Notes: generated from the sequence alone by a model not told the origin. Numbered from the stretch's first letter, positions 1 to 7,801 are shown. The stretch is DNA of 64,000 nucleotides from Roseiarcus sp963842835 (GCA_963842835.1 CAWJIB010000009.1:1054001-1118000), one strand, 5' to 3'. A program made the numbers and translations.

Positions 1-1125
1 CGGCGTCATCGCTGGGTGGATGAAGGGCTTCCAGATGTTGCGGGTGAACGTGTTGGCCGCGCCGATCGACATCACCGCGGCGGGAACGAGCGCGCCGAGC
101 GCGATCGCCGCGAAGCAGAAGCCGGCGAACCAATCCGGGAACGCCCAGAGCACGAGCTGCGGCACGGCGTCCTGCGGCGTGCCAACCTTGACGCCCGCCG
201 CGAGCGCCATTAGCCCCAAGAGCGCGACGAGGCCGAGCACGAACGAATAGGCGGGCAGCGTCATCGTATTGAAGCGAATCGCCCGGCCGCTCGACGCCGC
301 GAGCGTTCCGGTGAGGGCGTGCGGATACATGAACAGCGCCATCGCCGAGCCGATCGCCAGCGTGAGATAAGGACCGATCTGCGAGGGTTGCAGCGTCAAG
401 CCGGCCGCTAGCTTGGCGTTCGCCGCGACCTTGGCCGCGAAGGCCTTGTCGGCCGCGGCAAAGATCGCGCCGAACCCGCCGAGTTCATAGGGGATGATGA
501 TGACCGCGGCGATGATGAAGATGTAGATCATCGTGTCCTTGACGAAGGCGATCATCGCCGGGGCCCGCAGGCCGCTCTTGTAGGTGTAGAGCGCGAGGAT
601 CACGAAGGCGATGGTGATCGGCGCGTGCTGCATCATGCCCTGGCCGGAAAACCCGAGCGCGAGGATCACCTTCTCCAAGCCGACGAGCTGCAACGCGATG
701 TACGGCATCGTGGCGAGGATGCCGGTGAGCGCCACTGCGAGCTCGAGCCAGCCGTTTCCGTAGCGGCCGAGCACGAAATCGCCGGCCGTCATGTAGCCGT
801 GCTTATGCGAGACCGCCCACAGACGCGGCAACGTGAGATAAAGGAAGGGGTAGATGATGATCGTATAGGGCACGGCGAAGAAGCCGTAGGCGCCGATGGC
901 GAAGACGACCGCGGGAATGGCGATCACGGTATAGGCGGTGTAGAGGTCGCCGCCGAGCAGGAACCAGGTGATCCAGGGGCCGAAGCGCCGGCCCCCCAAG
1001 CCCCATTCATGGATGTGATCGAGGTCGGCCGCCTTCCAGCGCGAAGCGAGAAAGCCGAGCACGGTGACCAAAGCGAAAAAGAAGACGAAGACGATCGTCG
1101 CGACGACGTTGAGATGCTCGAACAT
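1..1125 (-). CDS. mctP: Sodium:solute symporter, MctP-type monocarboxylate permease (3' end beyond left edge)
   Basis: Inner-membrane SSS-family symporter. The reading frame opens at the ATG at 1125 and stays open to the left edge, so about 375 N-terminal residues are visible and the C-terminus is missing. The protein is a run of hydrophobic helices. It has the family features GYMTAGDFVLGRYG near residue 100, a helix with ALVPAAVMSIGAANTFTRN near the visible end, and many aromatic and Gly-rich membrane segments. The best-known relative is the Rhizobium MctP carrier for lactate, pyruvate and alanine; substrate here is inferred. It starts 2 bp after the DUF3311 stop codon, so the two are cotranscribed. 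This pairing is typical of the MctP subgroup. Confidence 0.85.
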   Translation of the reverse strand, partial: MFEHLNVVATIVFVFFFALVTVLGFLASRWKAADLDHIHEWGLGGRRFGPWITWFLLGGDLYTAYTVIAIPAVVFAIGAYGFFAVPYTIIIYPFLYLTLPRLWAVSHKHGYMTAGDFVLGRYGNGWLELAVALTGILATMPYIALQLVGLEKVILALGFSGQGMMQHAPITIAFVILALYTYKSGLRAPAMIAFVKDTMIYIFIIAAVIIIPYELGGFGAIFAAADKAFAAKVAANAKLAAGLTLQPSQIGPYLTLAIGSAMALFMYPHALTGTLAASSGRAIRFNTMTLPAYSFVLGLVALLGLMALAAGVKVGTPQDAVPQLVLWAFPDWFAGFCFAAIALGALVPAAVMSIGAANTFTRNIWKPFIHPAMTP

Positions 1126-1127
1126 GC

Positions 1128-1298
1128 TCACGCCTTTCGCAAGCGATCTGCGGCGTAGATCGCCAGTGCGGAGACGGGAACGAGCAGCAGTTGGAACCAG
1201 TAGAAGAAGGGAACGCCGAAGAGCGCGGGGCTCGTCGAATTATAGAACGGCGCCCATAGCGCGATCACGCACGGGATCAGCAGCAAGAGATATTTCAT
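1128..1298 (-). CDS. DUF3311 small membrane protein, MctP partner
   Basis: A 56-residue protein with two hydrophobic segments (about residues 3-18 and 30-50) and a short basic tail (DRLRKA). Small DUF3311 proteins commonly precede SSS-family permeases and are presumed accessory subunits or stabilisers; that role is inferred. The ATG at 1298 is preceded by a strong purine-rich site (GGGGGGAAACCG). A longer frame upstream has no good start and is rich in Arg and Ala in a shadow-like way, so it was not used. It is the first gene of the mctP operon. Confidence 0.8.
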   Translation of the reverse strand: MKYLLLLIPCVIALWAPFYNSTSPALFGVPFFYWFQLLLVPVSALAIYAADRLRKA

Positions 1299-1488
1299 CG
1301 GTTTCCCCCCGGGATGGCGCTCGGCGCCGACGCGGCCGCGTCGTTCGACGCGAGCCGCGGCAACGCTTAGCGAACTTCTCAGCGACGGTCGAGACCTGGA
1401 ATCGCGCCGCGACGGCGAGAGGGGCGCTTGACTTCGCCGTCCGCGAATCCTTACTGCCCGAGGCGGGCTGGGCGCATCGCGAGGCGAA

Positions 1489-1956
1489 ATGAGGCGGCGG
1501 GCTTTTCTCATCCTTGCAGGCGCGAGCCTGCTGGCGTCCCCGGCGCTGGCTGCGGACGCGGCGCCCGCGGACATCGTCGCGACGATCTATCGCATCTACG
1601 CCGGGCCGAAAGGCGACTACAGCCAGGGCTCGATCGAGGACAAGCGCGTCGCAGCCGCTTTCACTGCGTCGCTGCGCAAGGCGCTCGCGGCGATGAACGT
1701 GCGCTCCCAGAAGCTCAACGAACCGATCCTCGATTTCGATCCGGTCACCGATTCGCAGGACCCGATGGTCGAGCGGCTGTCGATCGCGCCGGAGAGCGAC
1801 AGCGTCGTCGCCGCGACCTTCTTCAGCGGCGACGTGAAGCATGTCGTGCGCTACGTCTTCGTGCGCGAGAACGGCGCCTGGAAGATCGACGACATCGCCA
1901 GCGAAGGCGCCGACAAGTGGGACCTGCGCGCGATCATCAAGCCCGGCGCGAAATAG
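1489..1956 (+). CDS. Exported DUF3828-type protein
   Basis: 155 residues. The N-terminus MRRRAFLILAGASLLASP followed by ALAAD reads as a secretion signal with twin or triple Arg, cleaved near residue 22. The remainder contains ADIVATIYRIYAG, DFDPVTDSQDP and a C-terminal VRYVFVRENGAWKIDDI motif. That motif is typical of NTF2-like or DUF3828 periplasmic proteins that end in a strand reading W-K-I-D-D-I. The function is unknown. It is divergent from the mctP operon across 190 bp and stands alone. A short palindrome follows the stop codon. Confidence 0.75.
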   Translation: MRRRAFLILAGASLLASPALAADAAPADIVATIYRIYAGPKGDYSQGSIEDKRVAAAFTASLRKALAAMNVRSQKLNEPILDFDPVTDSQDPMVERLSIAPESDSVVAATFFSGDVKHVVRYVFVRENGAWKIDDIASEGADKWDLRAIIKPGAK

Positions 1957-1965
1957 CGACCGACC

Positions 1966-1988
1966 CCTTCTCCCCTTGCGGGGGAAGG
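1966..1988. repeat. Short G/C palindrome of a dispersed intergenic type
   Basis: CCTTCTCCCC and GGGGGAAGG pair around a TTGC loop with one unpaired T. It lies 10 bp after the DUF3828 stop codon and just before the convergent oxidoreductase stop. A related palindrome occurs at 39691-39722. Hairpins of this type are common between genes in Rhizobiales. It could also act as a bidirectional terminator, but there is no long T run. Confidence 0.5.
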
Positions 1989-1998
1989 AGGCGCGCTC

Positions 1999-4152
1999 CT
2001 AAGCCGCCCTCGTCGCGACCGCCGCCGCCGCCGCGTCATCGACCGCTCGGCTCGCAACGGGCCGCGAAAGCAGTCCGGGAACCAGCGCTTCGGCGGCGCT
2101 CGCGCCGGAAATGACCACGGCTTCGACGCCGGGGCCATGGGTTGCGGCGCCGGCGACGACGAGGCCGGGGATCGGGCTCTTGGCGCCCTTGAGGCGGGCC
2201 GATCCCGTGACGCCGTAGATCGCCCCTGCGCTCGCCAGATCGTAGCGCGCGTAGGTCACGGGGCTCGCCTCGGAGCGATAGACGATATGATCGGAGAGGC
2301 CGGGCAGGACCGTCTCGGCTGCGGCGATCAGCGAATCGCCGAGCGCGCGCTTGCGCTCTTCGTATTCGCGGGAGAAGCGCCAAGCCTTCCAGTCCTCGCC
2401 GCCCTCGGGGTGGAACCACGTCAGCGCCTCGGCGTGGGTGAGGAGCTTGATCAGGCCGATTGTCGAATGGCCCGGCGGCGCGGCGCTGGGATCGACTTTC
2501 GAGAGAATCTCGACGCCGACGGAATTCTCGCCGTGCACATGGATCGCCGGCCGCCCCTCGGGAATGTAATCGACGCCGAGATGCACCATGAAAGCGGACG
2601 GCGCCGGCTCGGCCGCTTCGAGGCGCGCACGAAAATCCTTCGGCAGAAGCTGGGGATCGACGAGTTCGAGGAACGTGCGCTTCAAATCGGCGTTGGAGAC
2701 GACGGCGCCCGCCGCCACGCGCGTTCCGTCAGCGAGCGCCACGCCGGCGGCGCGGCCCTGCTCGACGAGGATTCGTGCGACGCGCGTCTTCAAGCGCACC
2801 TCGCCGCCGCGCGCCTCGATCGCCTCGACGAGCGCGTCGGCGAGGCGCCCCGAGCCGCCGGCGGGATAATAGCCGCCGTGAAAATAATAGCCGAACAGCG
2901 GAACCATTTGCGCGCAGGTCAGGGTCTCGCGGCCGTCGCTGATGTATCCGGTCAGCGCGCGGATCACGCGCCGCGCCTCCGGATCGGCGATATGGCGGGC
3001 GAGCAATTCGTCGAATGGCCGATCCATCCAACGCACGGCCAGCGGATGCTCGCGAGGGAAAGCCAGCATCGCGTCGACGTCGCGTGGCAGTCCGGGAATG
3101 CCGCCGCGGTCGCGCCCCGTCGCGTGCATGCCTTCGAGGATCGCGCGGATTTCCGCGAACAGCGTCGCGAAGCCGGCGGCGTCGGCGGGAAACAGGCGTC
3201 CGAGCAGGGCGACGTAGTCACGCCAGTCGCGCGGCACGTCGATCCTGCGGCCGGGGAGCGAATAGGAATGGTCGAGCCGGCGCCAATCCAGCCTTTCCTC
3301 GACGCCGAGCCGCTGCAACGTCGAAGTCAGCGCGCCGCCGGGAAAGAGCCCGGAAAAATCATGCGGGCCGGCGTCGAAGCGGTAGAGGCAGGCCTGTCCC
3401 AGATGGCGCGCTTTGCGCGGGAACGTGTGGCAGAAGCCGCCCGCCACGACATGGGCCTCGAACACCGCCACCTTCAGCCCCGCGTCGGCGAGCAGCGCCG
3501 CCGCAATGAGGCCGCCGATTCCGGCGCCGACCACCGCCACGTCGACTTTGCCCTCGCCCTTGGCGCCGCCGAGCCGGGGGGCCGGCCAACGATAGGCCTC
3601 CGCCGCGTCGATCCGTCGCCGGACGATCGCGCGGACGATATGTTTCGGGCCGAAGATCGAGACCAACGCCCCGAAGGCGAAGAGTCCGGTCGTTACGAGC
3701 GAGCCGGCGCGCAAGGCGATGACCAGGGCGTCGGCAAGGAACAAGATCCCCCACAGCGCGGAAATCAGCATATTGACAACGAGAAAGAGCGGGCTCGCCA
3801 ATTCTGCGGCGAAAGCGGCACGCGCATAGTCGGCCGTCCACGGCTGGCGAAACGCGACGCTGGCGAGCGCGGTGAGGCCGAGGCCGGCGAAGGACAACCA
3901 CAGCGCCGCCCCGTCAATGAGCGCCGGCGCTGCGAGGGCGAGGCCGCCCATGGCGAGAAAAGTCGCGAGGATGCCGACTTCCAGGATGAAGAACTCGCGC
4001 CGGCTCAGACGCCAGGCGCCGAGCGCAATCGAGGCGGCGAGCCCGACCGCGATCGCCGCGCTGGGCCTCGAGACGCCCAGCAGAGCCCAAAAGACGATGA
4101 CCGGCGCCAGACCGAGATGCACGACGAGGAAAGTCTTCACTACGTTCTCCAC
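1999..4152 (-). CDS. Membrane-domain / CrtI-like FAD oxidoreductase fusion
   Basis: 717 residues with a GTG start. Residues 1-170 form about five hydrophobic helices, followed by a basic linker. From about residue 203 a CrtI/retinol-saturase-type oxidoreductase begins with the dinucleotide-binding motif VAVVGAGIGGLIAAALLADA. Later segments fit the family: SNADLKRTFLEL, and near the C-terminus GLVVAGAATHGPGVEAVV with a flavin-binding GxATxPG-like turn. Such enzymes desaturate, isomerise or reduce polyenes and related lipids; the substrate here is unknown. It is divergent from a TetR regulator across a perfect palindrome (4183-4197) that is probably its operator. No other carotenoid gene is present in the window. 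Confidence 0.75.
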   Translation of the reverse strand: MENVVKTFLVVHLGLAPVIVFWALLGVSRPSAAIAVGLAASIALGAWRLSRREFFILEVGILATFLAMGGLALAAPALIDGAALWLSFAGLGLTALASVAFRQPWTADYARAAFAAELASPLFLVVNMLISALWGILFLADALVIALRAGSLVTTGLFAFGALVSIFGPKHIVRAIVRRRIDAAEAYRWPAPRLGGAKGEGKVDVAVVGAGIGGLIAAALLADAGLKVAVFEAHVVAGGFCHTFPRKARHLGQACLYRFDAGPHDFSGLFPGGALTSTLQRLGVEERLDWRRLDHSYSLPGRRIDVPRDWRDYVALLGRLFPADAAGFATLFAEIRAILEGMHATGRDRGGIPGLPRDVDAMLAFPREHPLAVRWMDRPFDELLARHIADPEARRVIRALTGYISDGRETLTCAQMVPLFGYYFHGGYYPAGGSGRLADALVEAIEARGGEVRLKTRVARILVEQGRAAGVALADGTRVAAGAVVSNADLKRTFLELVDPQLLPKDFRARLEAAEPAPSAFMVHLGVDYIPEGRPAIHVHGENSVGVEILSKVDPSAAPPGHSTIGLIKLLTHAEALTWFHPEGGEDWKAWRFSREYEERKRALGDSLIAAAETVLPGLSDHIVYRSEASPVTYARYDLASAGAIYGVTGSARLKGAKSPIPGLVVAGAATHGPGVEAVVISGASAAEALVPGLLSRPVASRAVDDAAAAAVATRAA

Positions 4153-4182
4153 AGGCGGGTCGGAGAAATTTGCCAGGGCTAT

Positions 4183-4197
4183 GTTTACGCTGTAAAC
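4183..4197. promoter_or_regulatory. Probable TetR-family operator
   Basis: GTTTAC-GCT-GTAAAC is a perfect 6-bp-arm inverted repeat with a 3-bp spacer. It sits in the 63-bp gap between the divergent oxidoreductase and TetR genes, 18 bp before the regulator start. Position and symmetry fit an autoregulatory TetR site controlling both promoters; binding is inferred. Confidence 0.65.
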
Positions 4198-4215
4198 TAC
4201 GACATAATGTTACCT

Positions 4216-4815
4216 ATGTCAACTTCGCAGCGATCGACCTATCATCACGGCCATCTCCGCCCCGCGCTCATCGCGGCTGCGCGCGCGCTGCTCGACGAGG
4301 GCGGACCCGACGCGGTGGGCCTGCGCGAGGCGGCGCGCCGCGTCGGGGTCTCGCCGACCGCGACCTATCGGCATTTCCGCGACAAGGACGCTCTGCTCGC
4401 CGCCGTGGCCGCCGAGGGGTTTCGCGAATTCGCCGCGGCGCTCGCCGCGGCCGGACGACGCGGCGAGCCGCTGTCGGCGATGGGCGCAGCCTATGTCGAT
4501 TTCGCCCTCGCGCGGCCGGGCATGTTCCGGCTGATGTTCTCGCCGCTGATGGCGAGGCGCGAGCATTATCCCGAATTGCGGGCCGCCGCGGACGAGGCGT
4601 TCGCGCAGCTGCGCCGCGGCGTCGAGTCTCGCGCGCCCGAGGGCGAAGGCGTCGAAGCCGCCGCGATCGCCGCCTGGTCGCTGGTGCACGGCCTTTCGCA
4701 TCTCATTCTCGACGGCGTTCTGCCCAAGGAGAGCGCGCAGGCATTCAAGAGCGCGATCCTGACGCCGCCGAAAGGCGCGCCGGACCTCGGTCGATTCACC
4801 GCGCCGAGACGATAG
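4216..4815 (+). CDS. TetR-family transcriptional regulator (WHG-type C-terminus)
   Basis: 199 residues from the ATG at 4216; an in-frame ATG at 4207 is an alternative. The N-terminal helix-turn-helix is clear: HLRPALIAAARALLDEGG, then LREAARRVGVSPTATYRHF at about residues 38-56, then KDALLAAVAAEGF. The C-terminal half (FALARPGMFRLMFSP, AAIAAWSLVHGLSHLILDG) matches the ligand-binding region of TetR proteins with the WHG-type domain. It probably represses itself and the divergent oxidoreductase through the palindrome at 4183-4197. The ligand is unknown. Confidence 0.88.
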   Translation: MSTSQRSTYHHGHLRPALIAAARALLDEGGPDAVGLREAARRVGVSPTATYRHFRDKDALLAAVAAEGFREFAAALAAAGRRGEPLSAMGAAYVDFALARPGMFRLMFSPLMARREHYPELRAAADEAFAQLRRGVESRAPEGEGVEAAAIAAWSLVHGLSHLILDGVLPKESAQAFKSAILTPPKGAPDLGRFTAPRR

Positions 4816-4882
4816 CGGGGGCGACGCGTCGGCATATCGGCGACTCCTGGACAAACGCCCCGCGCCGTGGCAAGGGGCCCGC

Positions 4883-4945
4883 ATGAAAGACGTTCGCGTC
4901 CAGGCGTCGCTGATTATTCGCGCCATCCAACCGATGGTGGGTTAG
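4883..4945 (+). CDS. Putative attenuator leader peptide
   Basis: A 20-codon frame (ATG...TAG) with a good ribosome binding site (AAGGGG) 7 bp upstream. The peptide reads MKDVRVQASLIIRAIQPMVG and includes a Leu-Ile-Ile-Arg-Ala-Ile cluster. About eight of its 20 residues are Leu, Ile, Val or Met. The stop codon lies inside the 5' arm of a predicted antiterminator, and a strong intrinsic terminator follows 27 bp later. That layout is characteristic of ribosome-mediated attenuation. The peptide itself probably has no function. Which amino acid it senses is inferred. Confidence 0.55.
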   Translation: MKDVRVQASLIIRAIQPMVG

Positions 4946-4990
4946 CGCGCGTCTGGATTTCGATAAGCGCGACCCGCCCCGAGAGGCGGG
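4923..4990 (+). promoter_or_regulatory. Mutually exclusive leader RNA structures (attenuator)
   Basis: Three pairings compete. (1) CCATC 4923-4927 with GATGG 4933-4937. (2) An antiterminator joins GGTGGGT 4936-4942 to ACCCGCC 4972-4978, extended by CGCGC 4946-4950 with GCGCG 4967-4971: 12 pairs, one G-U, a 3-nt bulge. (3) A terminator pairs CCCGCC 4973-4978 with GGCGGG 4985-4990. Pairing 2 uses the 5' arm of the terminator, so the two exclude each other. A ribosome at the leader stop would cover the antiterminator arm. A ribosome stalled upstream would leave it free. Confidence 0.55.
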
Positions 4991-4997
4991 TTTTTTT
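4973..4997 (+). terminator. Intrinsic terminator in the leader region
   Basis: CCCGCC / GGCGGG stem with a 6-nt loop, followed immediately by seven T residues. It lies 43 bp before the NTF2-like gene rather than just after the TetR gene, which fits an attenuator better than a simple end of the TetR transcript. Confidence 0.8.
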
Positions 4998-5039
4998 GTT
5001 GCCGCTCTCGCGGGGCTTCCACCCGAGAAGGAGACGGCT

Positions 5040-5438
5040 ATGTCATCGCATCCCCTCAGACAACTCATCGAAGCCGCCGATCGCGCCATCACGGCGGAGG
5101 ATTTCGACGCGCTATTGGACTTCTACGCCGACGATGCGACGCTCGTCGTCAAGCCGGGACTGAACGCGACGGGCAAGGAAGAGATCCGCCGGGCGTTCGT
5201 CGCCATCGCCGAACATTTCAACCACAGCCTCGTCGTCAAGCAGGGCGAAGTACTCGTGCTCGAAGGGGCCGACACGGCGCTCGTCATCATGGAATCGGTT
5301 CTCGACGCCGTCGCCAAGGACGGCTCGGACGCTTCGGCCGTCAGACGGGGCACATTCGTTTTCAAAAGAGGCGAGGCGGGCAAATGGCTCTGCGCGATCG
5401 ACAATTCCTACGGAACCGATCTCTTGACCGCGCGATGA
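5040..5438 (+). CDS. NTF2-like (DUF4440/SnoaL-type) small protein
   Basis: 132 residues forming one NTF2-like alpha+beta cone: an N-terminal helix pair (LIEAADRAITAEDFDALLDFYADDA), then KEEIRRAFVAIAEHF, a central strand pair, and the closing strand KWLCAIDNSYG. A strong ribosome site (AGAAGGAGA) precedes the ATG. Relatives include YybH-type proteins of unknown function and small isomerases. It has no active-site signature I can assign. It lies downstream of the attenuator and 118 bp before leuC in the same direction, so a shared transcript is possible. Confidence 0.8.
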   Translation: MSSHPLRQLIEAADRAITAEDFDALLDFYADDATLVVKPGLNATGKEEIRRAFVAIAEHFNHSLVVKQGEVLVLEGADTALVIMESVLDAVAKDGSDASAVRRGTFVFKRGEAGKWLCAIDNSYGTDLLTAR

Positions 5439-5556
5439 GCGCGGTTCGCGTATCCGAGGCCCGCTTCGCGCTCCCTCTTTTTTCTTCGCCGCAAAGGGCT
5501 TAGAAGGCCACCCGGCACAATCCGCATACGCGCCTCCGACGGCGCTGGAGCAATTC

Positions 5557-6963
5557 ATGGCTAAGCCGCGCACGCTTTACGACAAGATCTGGGACGACCA
5601 CGTTATCGAGACGAAGGCCGAAGGCTCGTCGCTGCTCTACATCGACCGTCATCTCGTGCACGAAGTGACGAGCCCACAGGCCTTCGAGGGGCTGCGCTTA
5701 GCCGGACGCAAGGTGCGCGCGCCCGAGAAGACGCTCGCCGTCGTCGACCACAACATCCAGACGACCGACCGCAGCCACGGCATCGCCGACCCCGAGAGCC
5801 GCCTGCAGGTCGAGCAGCTCGCCGAGAACGCGCGCGAATTCGGCATCGAATATTACAACGAGTTCGACCGCCGCCAGGGCGTCGTCCACATCATCGGGCC
5901 GGAGCAGGGCTTCACGCTGCCGGGCACGACCATCGTCTGCGGCGACAGCCACACCTCGACGCACGGCGCCTTCGGCGCGCTCGCGCACGGCATCGGCACC
6001 TCCGAGGTCGAGCATGTGCTGGCGACGCAGACGCTGATCCAGTCCAAGGCCAAGAACATGCGCGTCACCGTCGACGGGGCGCTGAAGGACGGCGTCACCG
6101 CAAAAGACATCATCCTCGCCATCATCGGCGAGATCGGCACGGCGGGCGGCACCGGCCACGTCATCGAATACACCGGCGAGGCGATCAGCGCGCTCTCGAT
6201 GGAAGGGCGCATGACGGTCTGCAACATGTCGATCGAGGGCGGCGCGCGCGCCGGCATGGTCGCCCCGGACGAGAAGACCTACGCCTATCTGAAGGACCGG
6301 CCGAAGTCGCCCAAGGGCGCGCTGTGGGATCAGGCGCGGCGCTATTGGGAGACGCTCGCCACCGACGACGGCGCGCATTTCGACGCCGAGGTGCGGCTCG
6401 ACGCCAGCGCGCTGCCGCCCATCGTCTCCTGGGGCACCAGCCCGCAGGACGTCGTTTCGATCGGCGGCGTCGTGCCTCGCGTCGAGGACGGCGCGAGCGA
6501 GGCCAAGCGCGCCTCGATCAAGCGCGCGCTCGAATACATGGGTCTGCGCGGCGGCGAGAAGATCACCGACATCGCCATCGACCGCGCGTTCATCGGCTCC
6601 TGCACCAACGGCCGCATCGAGGATTTGCGCGCCGCGGCCAAGATCGTCGAGGGCCGCAGAGTTTCCGAGCGCGTCAATGCGATGGTCGTGCCGGGCTCGG
6701 GCCTGGTGAAGGCGCAGGCCGAGGCCGAGGGGTTAGATGCGATCTTCAAGGCGGCGGGCTTCGAATGGCGCGAGCCTGGCTGCTCGATGTGCCTGGCGAT
6801 GAACCCGGACAAGCTCGCGCCGGGCGAGCGCTGCGCCTCGACGTCGAACCGCAATTTCGAGGGACGCCAGGGCTACAAGGGCCGCACCCATCTCGTCTCG
6901 CCGGCGATGGCCGCGGCGGCGGCGATCGCGGGGCGCTTCGTCGACGTCAGGGAGTGGCGGTAG
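5557..6963 (+). CDS. leuC: 3-isopropylmalate dehydratase large subunit
   Basis: 468 residues, the usual LeuC length. It isomerises 2-isopropylmalate to 3-isopropylmalate in leucine synthesis together with LeuD, which is not in this window. The aconitase-fold signatures are all present: CGDSHTSTHGAFGALAHGIG near residue 129, the first cluster cysteine in FIGSCTNGR, and the two further 4Fe-4S cysteines in EPGCSMCLAMNPD. The C-terminus RNFEGRQG is also conserved. It follows the NTF2-like gene, and arfB starts 11 bp after it. The branched-chain-flavoured leader peptide at 4883 could influence it by read-through. Confidence 0.97.
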   Translation: MAKPRTLYDKIWDDHVIETKAEGSSLLYIDRHLVHEVTSPQAFEGLRLAGRKVRAPEKTLAVVDHNIQTTDRSHGIADPESRLQVEQLAENAREFGIEYYNEFDRRQGVVHIIGPEQGFTLPGTTIVCGDSHTSTHGAFGALAHGIGTSEVEHVLATQTLIQSKAKNMRVTVDGALKDGVTAKDIILAIIGEIGTAGGTGHVIEYTGEAISALSMEGRMTVCNMSIEGGARAGMVAPDEKTYAYLKDRPKSPKGALWDQARRYWETLATDDGAHFDAEVRLDASALPPIVSWGTSPQDVVSIGGVVPRVEDGASEAKRASIKRALEYMGLRGGEKITDIAIDRAFIGSCTNGRIEDLRAAAKIVEGRRVSERVNAMVVPGSGLVKAQAEAEGLDAIFKAAGFEWREPGCSMCLAMNPDKLAPGERCASTSNRNFEGRQGYKGRTHLVSPAMAAAAAIAGRFVDVREWR

Positions 6964-6973
6964 CCGCGACGCC

Positions 6974-7387
6974 ATGAAAGTCGGCGATCTCCTCATCGAC
7001 GAGAGCGAGATCGTCGAAAGCTTCGTACGCTCCTCCGGCCCCGGCGGGCAGAACGTCAACAAGGTCGCGAGCGCGGTCGAACTGCGCTTCGACGCGCGCC
7101 GCTCGCCGAGTCTGCCCAACGACGTCGCCATAAAGCTGATCAAGCTCGCCGGCGCGCGCGCGACGCAGGACGGCGTCATCGTCATTTTCGCGCAACGCTT
7201 CTCCAGCCAACCGCGCAACCGCGAGGACGCGCGCGAGCGCCTCGCCGCGCTCATCGCCAAGGCGCAGCAGCGCGAAAAGCCGCGCCGTCCGACGAAGCCG
7301 ACGCTGGCCTCGAAGACGCGAAGGCTCGATGAAAAGAGCCGGCGGGGCGCGGTGAAGGCGCTGCGGGGCAAGGCGGGGGCGGATTAA
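6974..7387 (+). CDS. arfB: Alternative ribosome-rescue peptidyl-tRNA hydrolase ArfB
   Basis: 137 residues. It releases nascent chains from ribosomes stalled on messages without a stop codon. The catalytic release-factor-like motif is clear near residue 19 (SSGPGGQNVNKV, the GGQ loop). The lysine/arginine-rich tail (residues about 95-137) matches the segment that inserts into the mRNA channel. It starts 11 bp after leuC, so it is probably cotranscribed. Its last 25 codons (7313-7387) recur at 8350-8424 with eight differences, all silent. The two copies bracket the TacA/TacT pair. Confidence 0.93.
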   Translation: MKVGDLLIDESEIVESFVRSSGPGGQNVNKVASAVELRFDARRSPSLPNDVAIKLIKLAGARATQDGVIVIFAQRFSSQPRNREDARERLAALIAKAQQREKPRRPTKPTLASKTRRLDEKSRRGAVKALRGKAGAD

Positions 7388-7410
7388 GAGCGCGCACGAA
7401 GGGTACGTTT

Positions 7411-7444
7411 GCCTTGCAACGCCGTATGCCTTGCAACGCCGTAT
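7411..7444. repeat. Perfect 17-bp tandem direct repeat upstream of the TA promoter
   Basis: GCCTTGCAACGCCGTAT occurs twice head-to-tail (7411-7427 and 7428-7444), in the 108-bp gap between arfB and the antitoxin gene. It directly abuts the palindrome at 7449-7463. It may be a duplicated promoter or operator element, or a slippage product. Confidence 0.8.
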
Positions 7445-7448
7445 TGCT

Positions 7449-7463
7449 GAATGCGCTACATTC
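7449..7463. promoter_or_regulatory. Candidate antitoxin operator
   Basis: GAATG-CGCTA-CATTC is a 5-bp-arm perfect palindrome 33 bp before the antitoxin start. Ribbon-helix-helix antitoxins of the DUF1778/TacA type usually autorepress through palindromes near the promoter. Assignment is by position only. Confidence 0.4.
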
Positions 7464-7495
7464 GGCTAGCTTAAAGCGAGTTGGAGCGCCACGCC

Positions 7496-7792
7496 ATGAG
7501 CCGACCCGCCCACCGTAAAGTCTATCCGCTCTCCATGCGTTTGCCCGAGGCCGACGTTGCGGTAATCGACCGCGCGGCGGCCTTGCGCGGGCGTTCGCGC
7601 ACGGATTTCGTGCGCGAAGCCGCCGTGCGCGCGGCCGAGGCGGCGCTGCTGGAGAATGGTCCTCTGCGCATGAGCGAGAAGGGTTTCGCCGCCTTCATGG
7701 CGGCGATATCAGCGCCCGCCGAGGCGGCGCCCGAAATGGTCGCGGCATTGAAGCGCCGGGCGCCGTGGGATTCCTCGCTGGCGAAACGCTGA
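7496..7792 (+). CDS. tacA: DUF1778 ribbon-helix-helix antitoxin, TacA-like
   Basis: 98 residues. The N-terminal ribbon-helix-helix (KVYPLSMRLPEADVAVIDRAA, then RGRSRTDFVREAAVRAAE) is typical of DUF1778 antitoxins. The C-terminal segment (LRMSEKGFAAFMAAISAPA) would neutralise the acetyltransferase toxin. The ATG at 7496 was chosen over an upstream TTG because GGAG lies 9 bp before it. The toxin gene begins 9 bp after its stop codon. The pair likely autoregulates through the upstream palindrome. Confidence 0.88.
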   Translation: MSRPAHRKVYPLSMRLPEADVAVIDRAAALRGRSRTDFVREAAVRAAEAALLENGPLRMSEKGFAAFMAAISAPAEAAPEMVAALKRRAPWDSSLAKR

Positions 7793-7801
7793 CGAACCGC
7801 G

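Noticed and set aside
2137..4815. An 892-codon plus-strand open frame opposite the CrtI-like gene
   Set aside because: It is a GC-rich shadow frame (Arg/Ala/Gly/His rich, no domain) that runs into the true TetR start at 4216; only the last 199 codons are genuine.
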